64,000 bases of DNA, from contig MPML01000004.1 in assembly GCA_002238445.1 (NCBI GenBank), positions 1 through 64,000 of the forward strand. Direction: 5' to 3'. Shown here in pieces: positions 53,001 to 62,028 of the stretch; position 1 is the first letter of the stretch; the number at the start of each line of letters is the position of its first letter. Both the position numbers and the translations under genes were made by a program. The stretch comes from Caldilineaceae bacterium bin5. Its GTDB lineage: Bacteria; Chloroflexota; Anaerolineae; Caldilineales; Caldilineaceae. The notes beneath the pieces were generated by a model. The model searched no databases. It was not told the origin of the DNA and saw only the letters and a program-made list of their open reading frames with translations.

Positions 53001-53121
53001 TTCCGGCAGCGGCCTCTATCTGGAACGGCATCTGATCAAAGTACGCGCCTTTGACCGTGCCGGCAATGAGACTGAAAGCGATGAAGTGCAGGTCTTCGTT
53101 CGGCAACCGCCGGACCGGTGA
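50014..53121 (+). CDS. Class A penicillin-binding protein (1035 aa)
   Basis: Bifunctional peptidoglycan glycosyltransferase/transpeptidase. There is a short basic cytoplasmic tail, one membrane helix (about 45-75), then a GT51 domain with the catalytic Glu in EDHNFW (residue 140) and SSITQQLIKN. The transpeptidase has SSFK (S424), SLN (482-484) and KTGTTN (630). GT51 proteins usually have His after the EDxxF segment (H-x-G); here it is NPGINVRG. The C-terminal ~250 residues carry beta-sandwich-like segments (AITFPPPGGYIGGQVEILGN, TIDNTPPTLEISEPEPDA), probably Ig-like domains. The ATG follows AGGAAAGG. It polymerises and crosslinks peptidoglycan at the membrane surface. Confidence 0.92.
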   Translation: MAEIERGRPAAGTGGPTRSARILAQRRRRQRVKTYRARPWFWLFQGTAALFFAVVLTVGAAVGVAVASVFGIYTFYAAQLPDAGVIELQQEKFETIRFYDRTGKHLLYESVDPRPYRGDRTYMPLREMSPAVIQAAVALEDHNFWDNPGINVRGLMRAFASNLQGGSVQGGSSITQQLIKNVVIPLEERTQQSYARKLKEVILAMEVTRRYDKGKILEWYLNYNFYGNLAYGIEAASQVYFGKSVSELNVAEAAMLSPIPQFPALNPIDNPDDAKIRQGVTLQVMVDAGYLTQEEADAAFAQELDLRGSVAERFDIITAPHFALYALERIKEEFNTVDDPYRIWKEGLSVYTTLDVDLQKYAEQVARDHIARLNEQGRNVNNSSVVVLKPESGEILAMVGSLDYNNEEIDGQVNVAISERQPGSSFKPYVYLSGLLQGMNAASLILDVRTAFTQNDGSVYVPENYDRLYHGPVGFRDALAQSLNIPAIRVMDQVGVASALRTAHRLGINGLDRGLNYYGLNLVLGGGEVTLLDHTYAYSVLANGGVMAGKPVPPESRRSGFRNLNPVAILQVHNSQGEVLSRYDSPDQERIISADAQYILADIMSDNVARAPLFGINNNLVLGDRRVSAKTGTTNGWKDAWTVGFTPQLTVGVWIGNTDNESMNNVTGASGAAPIWNSVMERYHEGLPARWYERPRNVVSTTVCQPSGLLPSEDCQRQRVELFIAGTEPKVVDNLWQPFDIDKRNGLLAKATTPEEERETKVYLILPPEAEDWVSSSGIEQPPQGESPDDFIDFDPEVAITFPPPGGYIGGQVEILGNARGGNFANYRLEFGSGLEPTQWTRIGPDHGQQHENGRLELFNTEGLEEGQYTLRLTVRYHDGNQRIWDAPVTIDNTPPTLEISEPEPDALFVMNEDEQININALVNDDWAVDRVEFAIDGTWFITRTVAPYNERWPLELRYESLDAPETRNWPAFQSDDEDIRPGRIREFEDGFAAILSGSGLYLERHLIKVRAFDRAGNETESDEVQVFVRQPPDR

Positions 53122-53163
53122 CCTGCGCAACAACTGGCTGCTGGCCACCGACCAACGCCACCG
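53118..53163 (+). repeat. Possible partial family B repeat
   Basis: CAACTGGCTGCTGGCCACCG and the following bases resemble the right half of the family B elements at 13847 and 43029. The similarity is short and the assignment is weak. Confidence 0.25.
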
Positions 53164-53172
53164 AATTCAGTT

Positions 53173-54003
53173 ATGCCTAACATACTCGTTACAAATGATG
53201 ATAGCGTACACGCCGACAGCATACGCATGCTGGCGGCCGCGCTGGACGACCTGGGAAACGTGACCGTAATAGCGCCGGAGCGGAACTGGAGTGCTTCGGG
53301 ACATCCCAAAACGCTGCACAAGCCGCTGCGGATGGCGCCGATTGTCTGGCCCGACGGCCGCCGCGTCTATGCCTGCAGCGGCGCACCCTCTGACTGCGTT
53401 GCCCTCGCGATTCTCGGTGCGCCGCACCGGGCCGAGGCCCCAGACTTGCGACGGGCCGCGGGGGAGCCGGAATCCGCATACGATCTGGTTGTCAGCGGCG
53501 TCAACGACAGTTTCAATCTCGGTTGTGATGTCCTCTATAGCGGCACCGTGGCCGCGGCGATGGAGTCGCTGGTGATGGGTGTACCGTCGATTGCATTCAG
53601 CACAGGCGCCGTGGATGGCTTCGAAATTTCCGATTCCGACGCGTGGCAGAATGCGGCCGGATATGCTCGTACACTGGCGGCGGCCGCGCTTGAGCAGCCT
53701 CTGCCTCCGCAAACCATGCTCAATGTGAATGTGCCGCGACGGCCGGCGGCAGAGATTCACGGTCAGCGCTATACTTTCCTGGGCCGGCGCATCTACGGGG
53801 ATGTGCTGGTCGCTCGCGACGATCCCTGGGGCAAGCCGTACTACTGGATCGGGGGCGAAGTCCCCACCGGGATTGCAGAGGCTGGTAGTGACTTTGGCGC
53901 TATCGAAAGCGGGTATGTAAGTGTTTCTCCGCTGGGAATTGACCTGACCAGGCATGAAATTCTGGCCGACTTGAACGCGGGCAGCTGGCCGCTACCCAAG
54001 TGA
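53173..54003 (+). CDS. surE: 5'/3'-nucleotidase SurE
   Basis: Metal-dependent phosphatase acting on nucleoside monophosphates and short polyphosphates. The N-terminal ILVTNDDS motif gives the two Asp ligands; APERNWSASGH and YACSGAPSDCVALAIL follow, with VSGVNDSFNLGCDVLYSGT as the third motif (usually SGIN-x-G-x-N). Several residues in that third motif differ, with DSFN in place of x-G-x-N, so activity is likely but not certain. The 276-aa length is normal. It follows the PBP gene after 51 bases. Confidence 0.9.
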   Translation: MPNILVTNDDSVHADSIRMLAAALDDLGNVTVIAPERNWSASGHPKTLHKPLRMAPIVWPDGRRVYACSGAPSDCVALAILGAPHRAEAPDLRRAAGEPESAYDLVVSGVNDSFNLGCDVLYSGTVAAAMESLVMGVPSIAFSTGAVDGFEISDSDAWQNAAGYARTLAAAALEQPLPPQTMLNVNVPRRPAAEIHGQRYTFLGRRIYGDVLVARDDPWGKPYYWIGGEVPTGIAEAGSDFGAIESGYVSVSPLGIDLTRHEILADLNAGSWPLPK

Positions 54004-54218
54004 ACGCGACCGGAATGTTTCAGAGGGGGATTTCTGACAAATGCCGGTGTTCGCAAGGGCGGAGGCGGAAAGCGCGGGCGCAGGGGCATTCGAGCTTCCA
54101 TGGAGTGTGAGGGCCTCAACCGAACTGGCAACGTTGCCGTAGGTGGAGAACCGGTTGCGCAAGGGCTACCGTTAACCATAGGGGCGTCGCGACAGGGCGC
54201 GATGCAGGAGTTATCCAA

Positions 54219-55118
54219 TTGTCACGGATGGTGTACACACCGCCTTCAGATGGGTCGAGATGGCAGGGCTTGGCTGGGCTGTGCTGGTTGCTCCTGACCG
54301 ATGCAGTTCTGCTCTCGTGGTTGGCGCTTAAGCCGGTGGGTTGGAGCAGTTTTCTGCTGCTTCTGATCTTACTGGCCACACTGCCTGTACTCGTCCATCT
54401 GACGATGCGTACTTGGGGGGCGTTCAATCTGGAATACTGGCTTGACCGCAACGCCTTGCGAATTCGCTGGGCCGGTACCTGCCAGGTCATCCCGCTCCAC
54501 TGCATCCGGCGTATCATTGAAGGTGTGGACGAGATGACAGTGCGGCCTTCCGTCAAGGATTGGCCGTCACCATTTGTTCGTATAGTAGAGGGAGGGGAAG
54601 GGCGGAGGCTGGTGCGTCTGGCCAGCGTTCCGCTTGATCAGTGTCTGCTGATTGAAACTGACGATGGGATATTTGCGATATCTCCAGCAGACCCGATCGG
54701 TTTTTTGGAAGAGTTACAGGCACTGAATCGACTCGGCCTTTCGCGCACATTGTCTCTTGTACGCGAACAACCAACGAACTACTATGCGTTGGCGACTGAG
54801 TCGCCGGCGGGCCGCTGGTTGCTGCTCGCCGGGCTGATCGGTTGCCTGGCCCTCTTTGGCTATCTCATGGTCCTCTTCCCAGATTTGCCGGAGGCACTGG
54901 TATTTCATTACAATCGGCAAGGTGTGCCGGACAGCATCAGGCCAAAGAACTCACTTTTCCTACTGCCTGCGATTGGCCTGCTGACATATCTGACAAATAC
55001 GCTGGCTGGGCTGTGGATGAGGATGCAGGGTCAACTTTCCGGCGCCTATCTGTTTTGGACCGGTTCGCTGCTGGTGCAAGCGCTTTCGCTTTTGGCGTTG
55101 TACAGCCTGACAACATGA
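54219..55118 (+). CDS. Membrane protein with PH-like and DUF1648-like regions (299 aa)
   Basis: Two N-terminal helices (LLLTDAVLLSWLAL, FLLLLILLATLPVLVHL), then a soluble region (about 75-165) with beta segments ending PLDQCLLIETDDGIFAISP, which resembles bacterial PH domains. A second membrane part follows, with LFPDLPEALVFHYNRQGVPD, a DUF1648-type motif, and two further helices. The start is TTG at 54219 with AGGAG 8 bases upstream; ATG 54228 is the alternative. No function can be given. It lies on its own 215 bases after surE. Confidence 0.72.
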   Translation: MSRMVYTPPSDGSRWQGLAGLCWLLLTDAVLLSWLALKPVGWSSFLLLLILLATLPVLVHLTMRTWGAFNLEYWLDRNALRIRWAGTCQVIPLHCIRRIIEGVDEMTVRPSVKDWPSPFVRIVEGGEGRRLVRLASVPLDQCLLIETDDGIFAISPADPIGFLEELQALNRLGLSRTLSLVREQPTNYYALATESPAGRWLLLAGLIGCLALFGYLMVLFPDLPEALVFHYNRQGVPDSIRPKNSLFLLPAIGLLTYLTNTLAGLWMRMQGQLSGAYLFWTGSLLVQALSLLALYSLTT

Positions 55119-55262
55119 CGGGAATCGAGTTTCTCTGCCAGGTAGAGGCTTGGCGGAACGAATGAAAATGGGAAAACCTGAGTCGGCCTGCACAGCACAA
55201 GGTCACTTCACAGATGAAATCCCAATGCTATCCCTGCGCCCCTGTCGGCCGAGGAGTTCTTA

Positions 55263-56024
55263 GTGTCGCGCCCCTTCCTGACAATTATCATTCCTGCCTT
55301 TAACGAAGCGCGACGACTTCCCCATTCACTTACTACAATCGCCACGTTTTTGCGAGGCCAATCCTTTACAACCGAGATTCTGGTGGTGGAAAACCGGTCG
55401 ACCGACGAGACCAGCGCGGTTGTACGCGAATTCGCAGAGACGGTCACGGTCTCGGACCCATTCACGTTGGAGCTGCTTCACAGCGCGCCGGGGAAGGGGG
55501 CAGCGGTAAAGACGGGGATGCTGGTGGGCAAGGGAGATTATCTTTTCATCTGCGACGCCGACCTGTCGATGCCGATTGAGGAGGTTGCCAAGTTTCTACC
55601 GCCCCAGCAAGAGCCAGATGGGTATGACGTCGCCATCGCCAGCCGTGAGATTGCGGGCGCGGTTCGTTACAACGAGCCGTTCTATCGTCATCTGATGGGC
55701 CGGGTTTTCAACTATGTTGTTCGGAAGCTGATTATTCCGGGAATTGAAGATACCCAGTGCGGCTTTAAGATGTTTACGCGGGAGGCGGCCTCTCAGGTCT
55801 TTCCGCACCAGACAATTGACGGTTGGGGTTTTGACCCTGAAATCCTGTACATCAGCCACATCCGCGACCTCCGACTGGTCGAGGTGCCGATCAACTGGTA
55901 TTACATGGCCGAAAGCCGCATCAATCCTCTCGTCGATACATTCAAGATGTGTCGCGAGGTCTTGCGAATCCGTCGAAATGGATTGCGCGGTATCTATGAA
56001 CAGGTGCCCCGGACGATGGAGTAG
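55263..56024 (+). CDS. Family 2 glycosyltransferase, dolichyl-phosphate sugar transferase-like (253 aa)
   Basis: GT-A fold enzyme using a nucleotide sugar. LTIIIPAFNEARRLPHSL is the N-terminal motif, CDADLSMP the DXD motif and EDTQCGFKMFTR the DPM1/ALG5-type acceptor region. There is no membrane helix, so it is probably peripheral. Family members transfer glucose or mannose to polyprenyl phosphate. The start is GTG at 55263 with GAGGAG 6 bases upstream. Confidence 0.88.
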   Translation: MSRPFLTIIIPAFNEARRLPHSLTTIATFLRGQSFTTEILVVENRSTDETSAVVREFAETVTVSDPFTLELLHSAPGKGAAVKTGMLVGKGDYLFICDADLSMPIEEVAKFLPPQQEPDGYDVAIASREIAGAVRYNEPFYRHLMGRVFNYVVRKLIIPGIEDTQCGFKMFTREAASQVFPHQTIDGWGFDPEILYISHIRDLRLVEVPINWYYMAESRINPLVDTFKMCREVLRIRRNGLRGIYEQVPRTME

Positions 56025-56113
56025 CTGCCTCGCGACCCAAGCCGGGTTGAATGTTCGGACTGTTCGCCGCCACGTGCCTTGCTATCGAATGCGTAGATCG
56101 GTATTACATTCTG

Positions 56114-56803
56114 TCATGTTGTTGGAGACCGGTCGAATTGCTTGCTTGCCAGCCAAATCTGCACACTGTTGGCGACGAAGTGGGCGACCAGCGGGGCGAG
56201 CAGGCTCTGATGCCATACGAACATCAGGCCAAATAGCGCGCCGGCCGTTCCAGCGCCGATAATGCCCCACGCGCCCTGCGGGCTGTGCAAGAGGCCGAAG
56301 ACAATGCTGAAGCCGATGATGAGCCAGGCAGTCGGGAGCAGAGGCGAGAGCCCGCCGATGAGCAGGCTGCGAAACAAGACCTCTTCAAAAAGTACGCTTA
56401 ACAGCAGGGCGAAGGGCAGTAGACGGGCTTCCCTACGGTTGCGCGGGATTACCAGCTCGAGAATCGAACGGTAGAACCTGGTATCTGTGTAGCGCGTAAC
56501 ATACCGCCCCAAACCCACGAACACCACAGCCATTGCCAGCCCTGTCAGGAAGCCTGTCAGAAGCTGCGACCCTGCATTGGGAAACTGCCAACCCAGCGTC
56601 TCTGGCGAAAGGCCGCTGCCCCTGCCCAGGAGAATACAGATGGCCAGTACAATGGCCCGCAGAGCATTTTCGGCAGGGAGCAACAGCAGATTCTCTTGCG
56701 GCTGCCAGCCCCGTAACAGGCGCGCTGTCATATGGGCGCCATATCCGACGAAGGCTGTGATGAGAAGAGTTAATCCCGCAAACAGAAGGTAGCGCCAGTC
56801 CAT
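56114..56803 (-). CDS. CPBP family intramembrane metalloprotease (229 aa)
   Basis: Polytopic membrane protein with the Abi/CaaX signature: FEEVLFRS (Glu-Glu and Arg), FGLLHSP (His) and LVAHFVANSVQ (His, Asn). Relatives include CAAX-type prenyl proteases and bacteriocin-immunity proteins. The start is uncertain: ATG 56803 gives MDWRYLLFAGL directly before the first helix, while TTG 56839 adds 12 residues; neither has a clear ribosome site. It converges with the glycosyltransferase gene. Confidence 0.83.
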   Translation of the reverse strand: MDWRYLLFAGLTLLITAFVGYGAHMTARLLRGWQPQENLLLLPAENALRAIVLAICILLGRGSGLSPETLGWQFPNAGSQLLTGFLTGLAMAVVFVGLGRYVTRYTDTRFYRSILELVIPRNRREARLLPFALLLSVLFEEVLFRSLLIGGLSPLLPTAWLIIGFSIVFGLLHSPQGAWGIIGAGTAGALFGLMFVWHQSLLAPLVAHFVANSVQIWLASKQFDRSPTT

Positions 56804-57005
56804 TTGGTAAGTGTAGGTGACATGGGGCGATGCCTTCAAATGCAGGCACGACCTGTTTCGCCAGAAGGTTGCCTTTTTGCTTCGAATTGGTCTCCTTGGT
56901 CAAGTGCTTTTGCGGTAGAACAGGCATGCCAGTCGTGAGGATGGATTCTAATTCGGGAGAGCTTACCTGTGCCACTGGCAACACAACCGGGGCGGTCAAA
57001 GATTT

Positions 57006-57033
57006 TTGGAAGTTTCCATTCTGTTGCTATACT
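57006..57033 (+). promoter_or_regulatory. Promoter candidate for the acyl-CoA dehydrogenase-ETF operon
   Basis: TTGGAA (57006-57011) and TATACT (57028-57033) are 16 bases apart, starting transcription near 57040 and giving a leader of about 165 bases to the ATG at 57208. Confidence 0.4.
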
Positions 57034-57056
57034 TATTTTTTGTTTGCAGCTATGCT

Positions 57057-57132
57057 GGCGCGCCGCTGTTGGGCGCGCCGAAGATGGGAATTCCTCTTCT
57101 TCGGCGGAGACAAAGGCGTCTCCGCCTTTGTC
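57057..57132 (+). promoter_or_regulatory. Leader with paired palindromes and two mutually exclusive hairpins
   Basis: GGCGCGCC occurs at 57057-57064 and 57072-57079. Next, GGCGGAGAC (57103-57111) can pair with GTCTCCGCC (57118-57126), or GACAAAGGCG (57109-57118) with CGCCTTTGTC (57123-57132) around a 4-base loop. The two stems share bases and cannot form together, a layout typical of attenuators or small-ligand/protein switches. There is no clear T run. Confidence 0.45.
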
Positions 57133-57207
57133 TTCGACACGCTACAATTGACTGTCGCGGTAACGGAAACGACGGCGCTTTACGGCAGTGGGAAAAGGAC
57201 TGAATCG

Positions 57208-58419
57208 ATGGCTTCTTCAGCCGAGTTGCTGTACACGGAAGAGCACAATCTGGTTCGCAAAATGGCCTATGATTTCACCCGCAATGAGGTGATGCCGATC
57301 ATTGCGGAGCACGACCGCAATCACACGTTCCCACACGAACTGTTGCCGAAGATGGCGCAACTTGGTTTTCTCGGCATCTGTCTGCCGGCGGGCTACGGCG
57401 GCGCGGGGATGGACTTTCTCTCGCTGGGCATCGTCTCCGAGGCATTGGAATACGGCGATTCGTCCGTGCGCGAGACGGTCGCGGTTCATCTTGCGCTGCA
57501 TGCGCTGCCGATATTCCAGTGGGGAACCGAGGAGCAGAAGCAGGCGTTTTTGCCCGCTCTGGCCAGCGGCGACCGTATCGCCTGTTTTGGGCTAACCGAG
57601 CCTGGCGCGGGATCGGACGTTGCGGCCCTCCAGACGCGCGCCCGTCGACAGGGGGACACATATATTCTCAGCGGCGAAAAGATGTGGATCACTCTGGCCG
57701 ACGTAGCCGATCGATTTCTCGTTTTTGCAAAGACGCAGCCTGAGGAAGGCGCGCGCGGGATTTCCGCATTCATCCTGGAACGGGGCTGGGAGGGGCTTAC
57801 AACCGGCACGCTCGAAGGAAAGATGGGCGTCCGCGCCAGTAACACCGGCTGGATCAATATGCAGGAGGTGCGCGTTCCTGCCAGTCATCGCCTGGGGCAA
57901 GAGGGAGAAGGCTTCAAGATCGCGATGAGTTGCCTGGATAACGCTCGCTTTGGCGTCGCCGCCGGCTCGGTCGGGATCATTCGGGCCTGCATCGACGAAT
58001 CGGTCAACTATGCTCTGCAACGCAAAACGTTCGGCAAACCGATTGCCGAACACCAACTCATTCAGCAGATGATTGCCCAGATGCAGCAGGACCTGGATAT
58101 CGGTGAGTTGCTGGTGTGGAAGGCAGGCACGCTCAAGAATCAAGGAGTGCGCAATACGCGGGAGACCAGCATGGCCAAGTGGTTCTGCACGGAGGCGGCC
58201 CGGCGTTCAGCCGACAACGCTGTCCAGATTCATGGCGCGTATGGATATTCCGACGAGTACAATGTGGAGCGGCACCTGCGAAACACCAAGAGCGCGGTGA
58301 TCTACGAGGGCACGTCCCAGATTCACACGCTGATGCAGGCCGCCTACACCTTAGGCATGCGCGAGGACCGCGCACTGCGCTGCCCCATGCCAGCCTATGA
58401 CCCGGATACTTGGCAGTAG
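57208..58419 (+). CDS. Acyl-CoA dehydrogenase (403 aa)
   Basis: FAD-dependent dehydrogenase that oxidises an acyl-CoA and passes electrons to [16 protein letters not shown] and [13 protein letters not shown] are the flavin-binding strands, [15 protein letters not shown] the C-terminal helices, and YEGTSQIH carries the Glu that acts as base in short-chain and butyryl types. The ATG at 57208 has AAAGGA upstream and starts the family-typical helix; the long upstream extension is not protein-like. It is followed by etfB and etfA. The acyl chain cannot be assigned. Confidence 0.9.
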   Translation: MASSAELLYTEEHNLVRKMAYDFTRNEVMPIIAEHDRNHTFPHELLPKMAQLGFLGICLPAGYGGAGMDFLSLGIVSEALEYGDSSVRETVAVHLALHALPIFQWGTEEQKQAFLPALASGDRIACFGLTEPGAGSDVAALQTRARRQGDTYILSGEKMWITLADVADRFLVFAKTQPEEGARGISAFILERGWEGLTTGTLEGKMGVRASNTGWINMQEVRVPASHRLGQEGEGFKIAMSCLDNARFGVAAGSVGIIRACIDESVNYALQRKTFGKPIAEHQLIQQMIAQMQQDLDIGELLVWKAGTLKNQGVRNTRETSMAKWFCTEAARRSADNAVQIHGAYGYSDEYNVERHLRNTKSAVIYEGTSQIHTLMQAAYTLGMREDRALRCPMPAYDPDTWQ

Positions 58420-58508
58420 GGGGCAATGGGGGAAGCGGCTGTGGGGACTGCAGGCAACCAGATGAAGCTGTCCAGCTGGGACATAATCTCACATGAAAGG
58501 AGCGCTGC

Positions 58509-59294
58509 GTGAAGGTAGCGGTGTTAATCAAGCAGACGCCCGATACAGCGGAATTGCCCAGAGTTACAGTTGCTGAGGCGCAATCCGGCGAAGTGCAGGC
58601 GACAATGGTCATCAATCCCTGGGATGAGTTTGCAGTGGAGGAAGCGATTGACCTTGCTGACAGGTTTGACTGCGAAACCGTCGCCATCTCAATGGGTCGC
58701 GAAAGCGAAACCGACGCGCTGAAACATGCGCTGGCGATGGGGATGGACAACGCCGTGCTGGTGGATGAGAGCGTCATTGACGGCGGCGACGAGTGGGCCG
58801 CCGCCGGGGCCCTGGCCGCGGCCGTCAGGATAGCCGGCGAGCAGGAAGAGGTGGAGCTGGTGCTGGCCGGCAAGATGAGCGTGGACGGCAACAGCGGCGT
58901 CATCTACGCCGGCGTTGCGTGCAAGTTGGGTTGGGACCTGCTGGTCAACGTAACCAGAATCGTCGACATTGTCGATGGCAAGCTGATCGCCGAGCAGGTT
59001 TTTGAAGGCGGGCAGGAAACGGTCGAGGCGCCACTGCCGGTAGTGGTAAGCGTCGCAAAGGAGATCAACGAACCACGATACCCCAGCTTCATGGGCATCC
59101 GCAAGGCGAGCCGAGCGAGTATCCCCGTCCTCGGCCGCGATGACTTGGAGGTAGGTCCCTCAAGCACTACGCGCTGGACCGATCTGGACAAACAAGAGCC
59201 GGAACGCGTGCAGGTGAAAATATTCGAGGGCGATAGCGTCGAGGAAAAGGCTGCCCAGCTGGCGGATGCACTGATGGCTGAGAAGGTGATATAG
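58509..59294 (+). CDS. etfB: Electron transfer flavoprotein beta subunit (261 aa)
   Basis: AMP-binding subunit of ETF, which takes electrons from acyl-CoA dehydrogenases. MKVAVLIKQTPDT, NPWDEFAVEEAI, DALKHALAMGMDNAVLV, LVLAGKMSVDGNSGVI and YPSFMGIRKASR are family segments. The start is GTG at 58509 with GGAG 6 bases upstream. It lies 89 bases after the acyl-CoA dehydrogenase gene and 76 bases before etfA. Confidence 0.92.
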   Translation: MKVAVLIKQTPDTAELPRVTVAEAQSGEVQATMVINPWDEFAVEEAIDLADRFDCETVAISMGRESETDALKHALAMGMDNAVLVDESVIDGGDEWAAAGALAAAVRIAGEQEEVELVLAGKMSVDGNSGVIYAGVACKLGWDLLVNVTRIVDIVDGKLIAEQVFEGGQETVEAPLPVVVSVAKEINEPRYPSFMGIRKASRASIPVLGRDDLEVGPSSTTRWTDLDKQEPERVQVKIFEGDSVEEKAAQLADALMAEKVI

Positions 59295-59370
59295 GCTACC
59301 GAAGGTGAGAAGCAAGGGGAACATTTCACTCCCTTTCTTCTTCATTCTCTTCCCTTAGAGAGGGATAACG

Positions 59371-60351
59371 ATGGCGATTCTCGTCTGGATTGAACTGAAT
59401 GAAGGACAAGCCGTGTCCAACTGTTGGGAGCTCCTGGGCAAGGCGAAGGAACTGGGTCGGGAAATGGGCGCCGAAGTTGCGGCGCTCCTGATAGGGAGCG
59501 ACGTGGATGAAGCTGCCCTGCAGGCACTGGCCTACGGAGCCGACCAAGTCTACGCCGCGACTGATTCCAGCTTGGAGAGCTACCGGCTACAGCCCTTTGC
59601 CGCCATCGCCGAACAGGCGGTCAAACACAGCGGGGCGACAGCCTTTCTCGCCAATGCCTCCATTCGCGGGGGTGTGCTGGCTGCCACGGTCGCGTGCCGC
59701 CAGGTCGCCGGCATTGCAGCCAACGCGACCGATCTGTGGGTGGAGGAAGGCAAACTGGTGGCGGCCCGCACTATTTATTCGGGCAATATCAGCGCCCGGA
59801 TTCACTTTGAGAGTCCGCTGGCAGTTGCCAGCGTGCGGCCCCGCTCGTTTGCCATGCCGCAGCCTACAGAGGCGTCGGGAACAGTGGAAAAGTTGGATGT
59901 TGCGTATAGTGAAGATGAAATCCGTCAGAAAGTCACCGATTTTCGTGCGGTGGATGCGGGCGAAGTCAGCCTGACCGATGCCCACATCATAGTCTCTGGC
60001 GGGCGAGGCGTAGCCGCGGATCCGCCGAAGGGCTTCGAGATTGTGGGTGAACTAGCACGGACCCTGGGCGCGGCGCTTGGGGCCAGCCGGGCTGCGGTCG
60101 ACGCGGGCTACATTCCATACAAGCACCAGGTAGGGCAGACTGGCAAGACGGTCAGGCCGGATCTATATATTGCCTGCGGCATCTCGGGCGCGATCCAACA
60201 TCTGGCCGGCATGGGGAACAGCAAGATCATCGTCGCCATCAACAAGGACTCGGACGCCCCCATTTTTCAACGGGCCAAATATGGCATTGTCGATGATCTG
60301 TTCAAGGCGGTCCCGGCGCTGACTGCGGAGTTCAGCAAGCGGCTGAACTGA
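59371..60351 (+). CDS. etfA: Electron transfer flavoprotein alpha subunit (326 aa)
   Basis: FAD-binding ETF subunit. The C-terminal domain has [46 protein letters not shown] and [20 protein letters not shown], the expected flavin-contacting segments. GAGAGGG lies upstream of the ATG. Together with etfB and the dehydrogenase it forms a complete electron-transfer unit; the ETF-quinone oxidoreductase gene is not here. Confidence 0.92.
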   Translation: MAILVWIELNEGQAVSNCWELLGKAKELGREMGAEVAALLIGSDVDEAALQALAYGADQVYAATDSSLESYRLQPFAAIAEQAVKHSGATAFLANASIRGGVLAATVACRQVAGIAANATDLWVEEGKLVAARTIYSGNISARIHFESPLAVASVRPRSFAMPQPTEASGTVEKLDVAYSEDEIRQKVTDFRAVDAGEVSLTDAHIIVSGGRGVAADPPKGFEIVGELARTLGAALGASRAAVDAGYIPYKHQVGQTGKTVRPDLYIACGISGAIQHLAGMGNSKIIVAINKDSDAPIFQRAKYGIVDDLFKAVPALTAEFSKRLN

Positions 60352-60599
60352 TACCAAAGCCGCGGGGTAGGTAGACCGGGTGGGCCGTTTTCACTTGGGT
60401 TGATTGGACTATTCATCTGTTTTCTAGGTGTACGTTGGCGGCGGCCTGGCCTGTTGTGAATCAACCGGGAAGTGCAGTTGGATTCTGTGTCTGGATCGGA
60501 ACTCCGATGTCGTTGTTTCGAACTTTCGAGAGACGCTAGCAAAACGCGTGCGCGTTGTCGGGCGTGCTGGAGTGCGCGCCGGCACTGTGGTGAAGCCAA

Positions 60600-61943
60600 A
60601 TGACCGATTACAAAGCCCACTTTCGTTGCTTTCGGGGTTGTGCGGGGATGTACTCCATATATGAGGTTATCTACACCTGTCCGAATTGCGGCGGCCTGTT
60701 GGAGGTGCAGCACGACACTGAAGCCTTGAGGACGCGCTCCGCGGACGAGTGGAAGAAGCTGTTCGATGACCGGGTCGGTTCCACCGAATGGCCCTATGGC
60801 AGTGGTGTTTGGGGTAAGAAAGAGTGGATCATGCCGACCATTGCTGACGACAACGTGGTCAGCATGTATGAGGGCAACTCCAACCTTTTTTGGGCCGAGC
60901 GGCTGGGAAGGCAGATCGGACTGTCCGACCTGTGGGTAAAGCTGTGCGGGAACAGTCATACCGGCAGTTTTAAGGATCTGGGTATGACGGTACTGATCAG
61001 TGTCGTCAAGCAGATGCAGGCGGACGGCGTACCGGTTGGGGCGGTTGGCTGCGCCAGTACAGGTGATACCAGCGCAGCGCTGGCCGCCTATGCGGCCGCG
61101 GCCGGGATCCCGGCCGTTATTTTCCTGCCCGAGGGTAGGGTTAGCCCGGCCCAACTGATTCAGCCGATTGCCAATGGCGCCTTTGTACTTGCCCTCGACA
61201 CGGACTTTGACGGCTGCATGCGAGTCATTCGCGAAATCACGCAAGACAGCGACAGCGATGACTCATCCATCTATCTGGCAAACTCGATGAACTCGTTGCG
61301 CATTGAAGGCCAGAAAACGATTGGAATCGAAATCGTGCAGCAGTTCGACTGGGAAATACCCGATTGGATTGTCATCCCTGTTGGCAACCTGGGTAACATC
61401 AGTGCCCTCTACAAAGGGCTGAAGCTGATGTTGGATCTGGGCATCATCAGTCGCCTTCCTCGCCTGGTGGCGGCCCAAGCCGCTAAGGCCAACCCTTTCT
61501 ATCTCAGTTATCTGAATGGATTCAGCGAGAAGGTAAGCGTGGAGGCCGAAACTACGCTGGCTTCTGCAATTCAAATTGGTGATCCTGTCAGCTATGACAA
61601 GGCGGTGCAGGCAATTCAGGAGACCGACGGCATTGTCGAGCAGGTTGAAGAACACGAGATGGCAGCGGCCGCGGCCATGGCGGACGCCACCGGTATGTAT
61701 ACTTGTCCCCATACCGGTACTGCCCTGGCTGCGCTCTTCAAACTACTGCAGCGCAAGGTAATTGGGAGCAACGAGCGGGTGATCGTCATCAGCACCGCCC
61801 ATGGCCTTAAGTTTACGCCGTTCAAAGTTGGCTACCACGAGGGCACGCTGACGGAAGTGGAGAGTGACCTTGCCAACCCTCCCGTCTATCTGCCTGCTGA
61901 TGCGGATATCGTGCGTGACGCGATTCAGCGAAGGCTCTCGTGA
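60600..61943 (+). CDS. thrC: Threonine synthase (447 aa)
   Basis: PLP enzyme converting O-phosphohomoserine to threonine. The N-terminus has Cys pairs (CFRGCAG, CPNCGG) like a zinc ribbon. The PLP Lys is in SFKDLGMT, with [20 protein letters not shown] for phosphate binding. The C-terminal part ([14 protein letters not shown]) is as in class II-like synthases of this length. The ATG at 60600 has a weak ribosome site. The gap 60352-60599 shows no gene. Confidence 0.9.
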   Translation: MTDYKAHFRCFRGCAGMYSIYEVIYTCPNCGGLLEVQHDTEALRTRSADEWKKLFDDRVGSTEWPYGSGVWGKKEWIMPTIADDNVVSMYEGNSNLFWAERLGRQIGLSDLWVKLCGNSHTGSFKDLGMTVLISVVKQMQADGVPVGAVGCASTGDTSAALAAYAAAAGIPAVIFLPEGRVSPAQLIQPIANGAFVLALDTDFDGCMRVIREITQDSDSDDSSIYLANSMNSLRIEGQKTIGIEIVQQFDWEIPDWIVIPVGNLGNISALYKGLKLMLDLGIISRLPRLVAAQAAKANPFYLSYLNGFSEKVSVEAETTLASAIQIGDPVSYDKAVQAIQETDGIVEQVEEHEMAAAAAMADATGMYTCPHTGTALAALFKLLQRKVIGSNERVIVISTAHGLKFTPFKVGYHEGTLTEVESDLANPPVYLPADADIVRDAIQRRLS

Positions 61944-62028
61944 TCCTGACGTGCGGTGACGTAACCTCCATTTCGACAGTCGGCTCGCTAAGCTACCAGC
62001 ATCCGACCTGCCAATTCTCGCAAGCGCA

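Noticed and set aside
56830..57207. N-terminal extension of the acyl-CoA dehydrogenase by 126 codons
   Set aside because: The region holds a promoter candidate and hairpins, and the ATG at 57208 has AAAGGA and a family-typical start.
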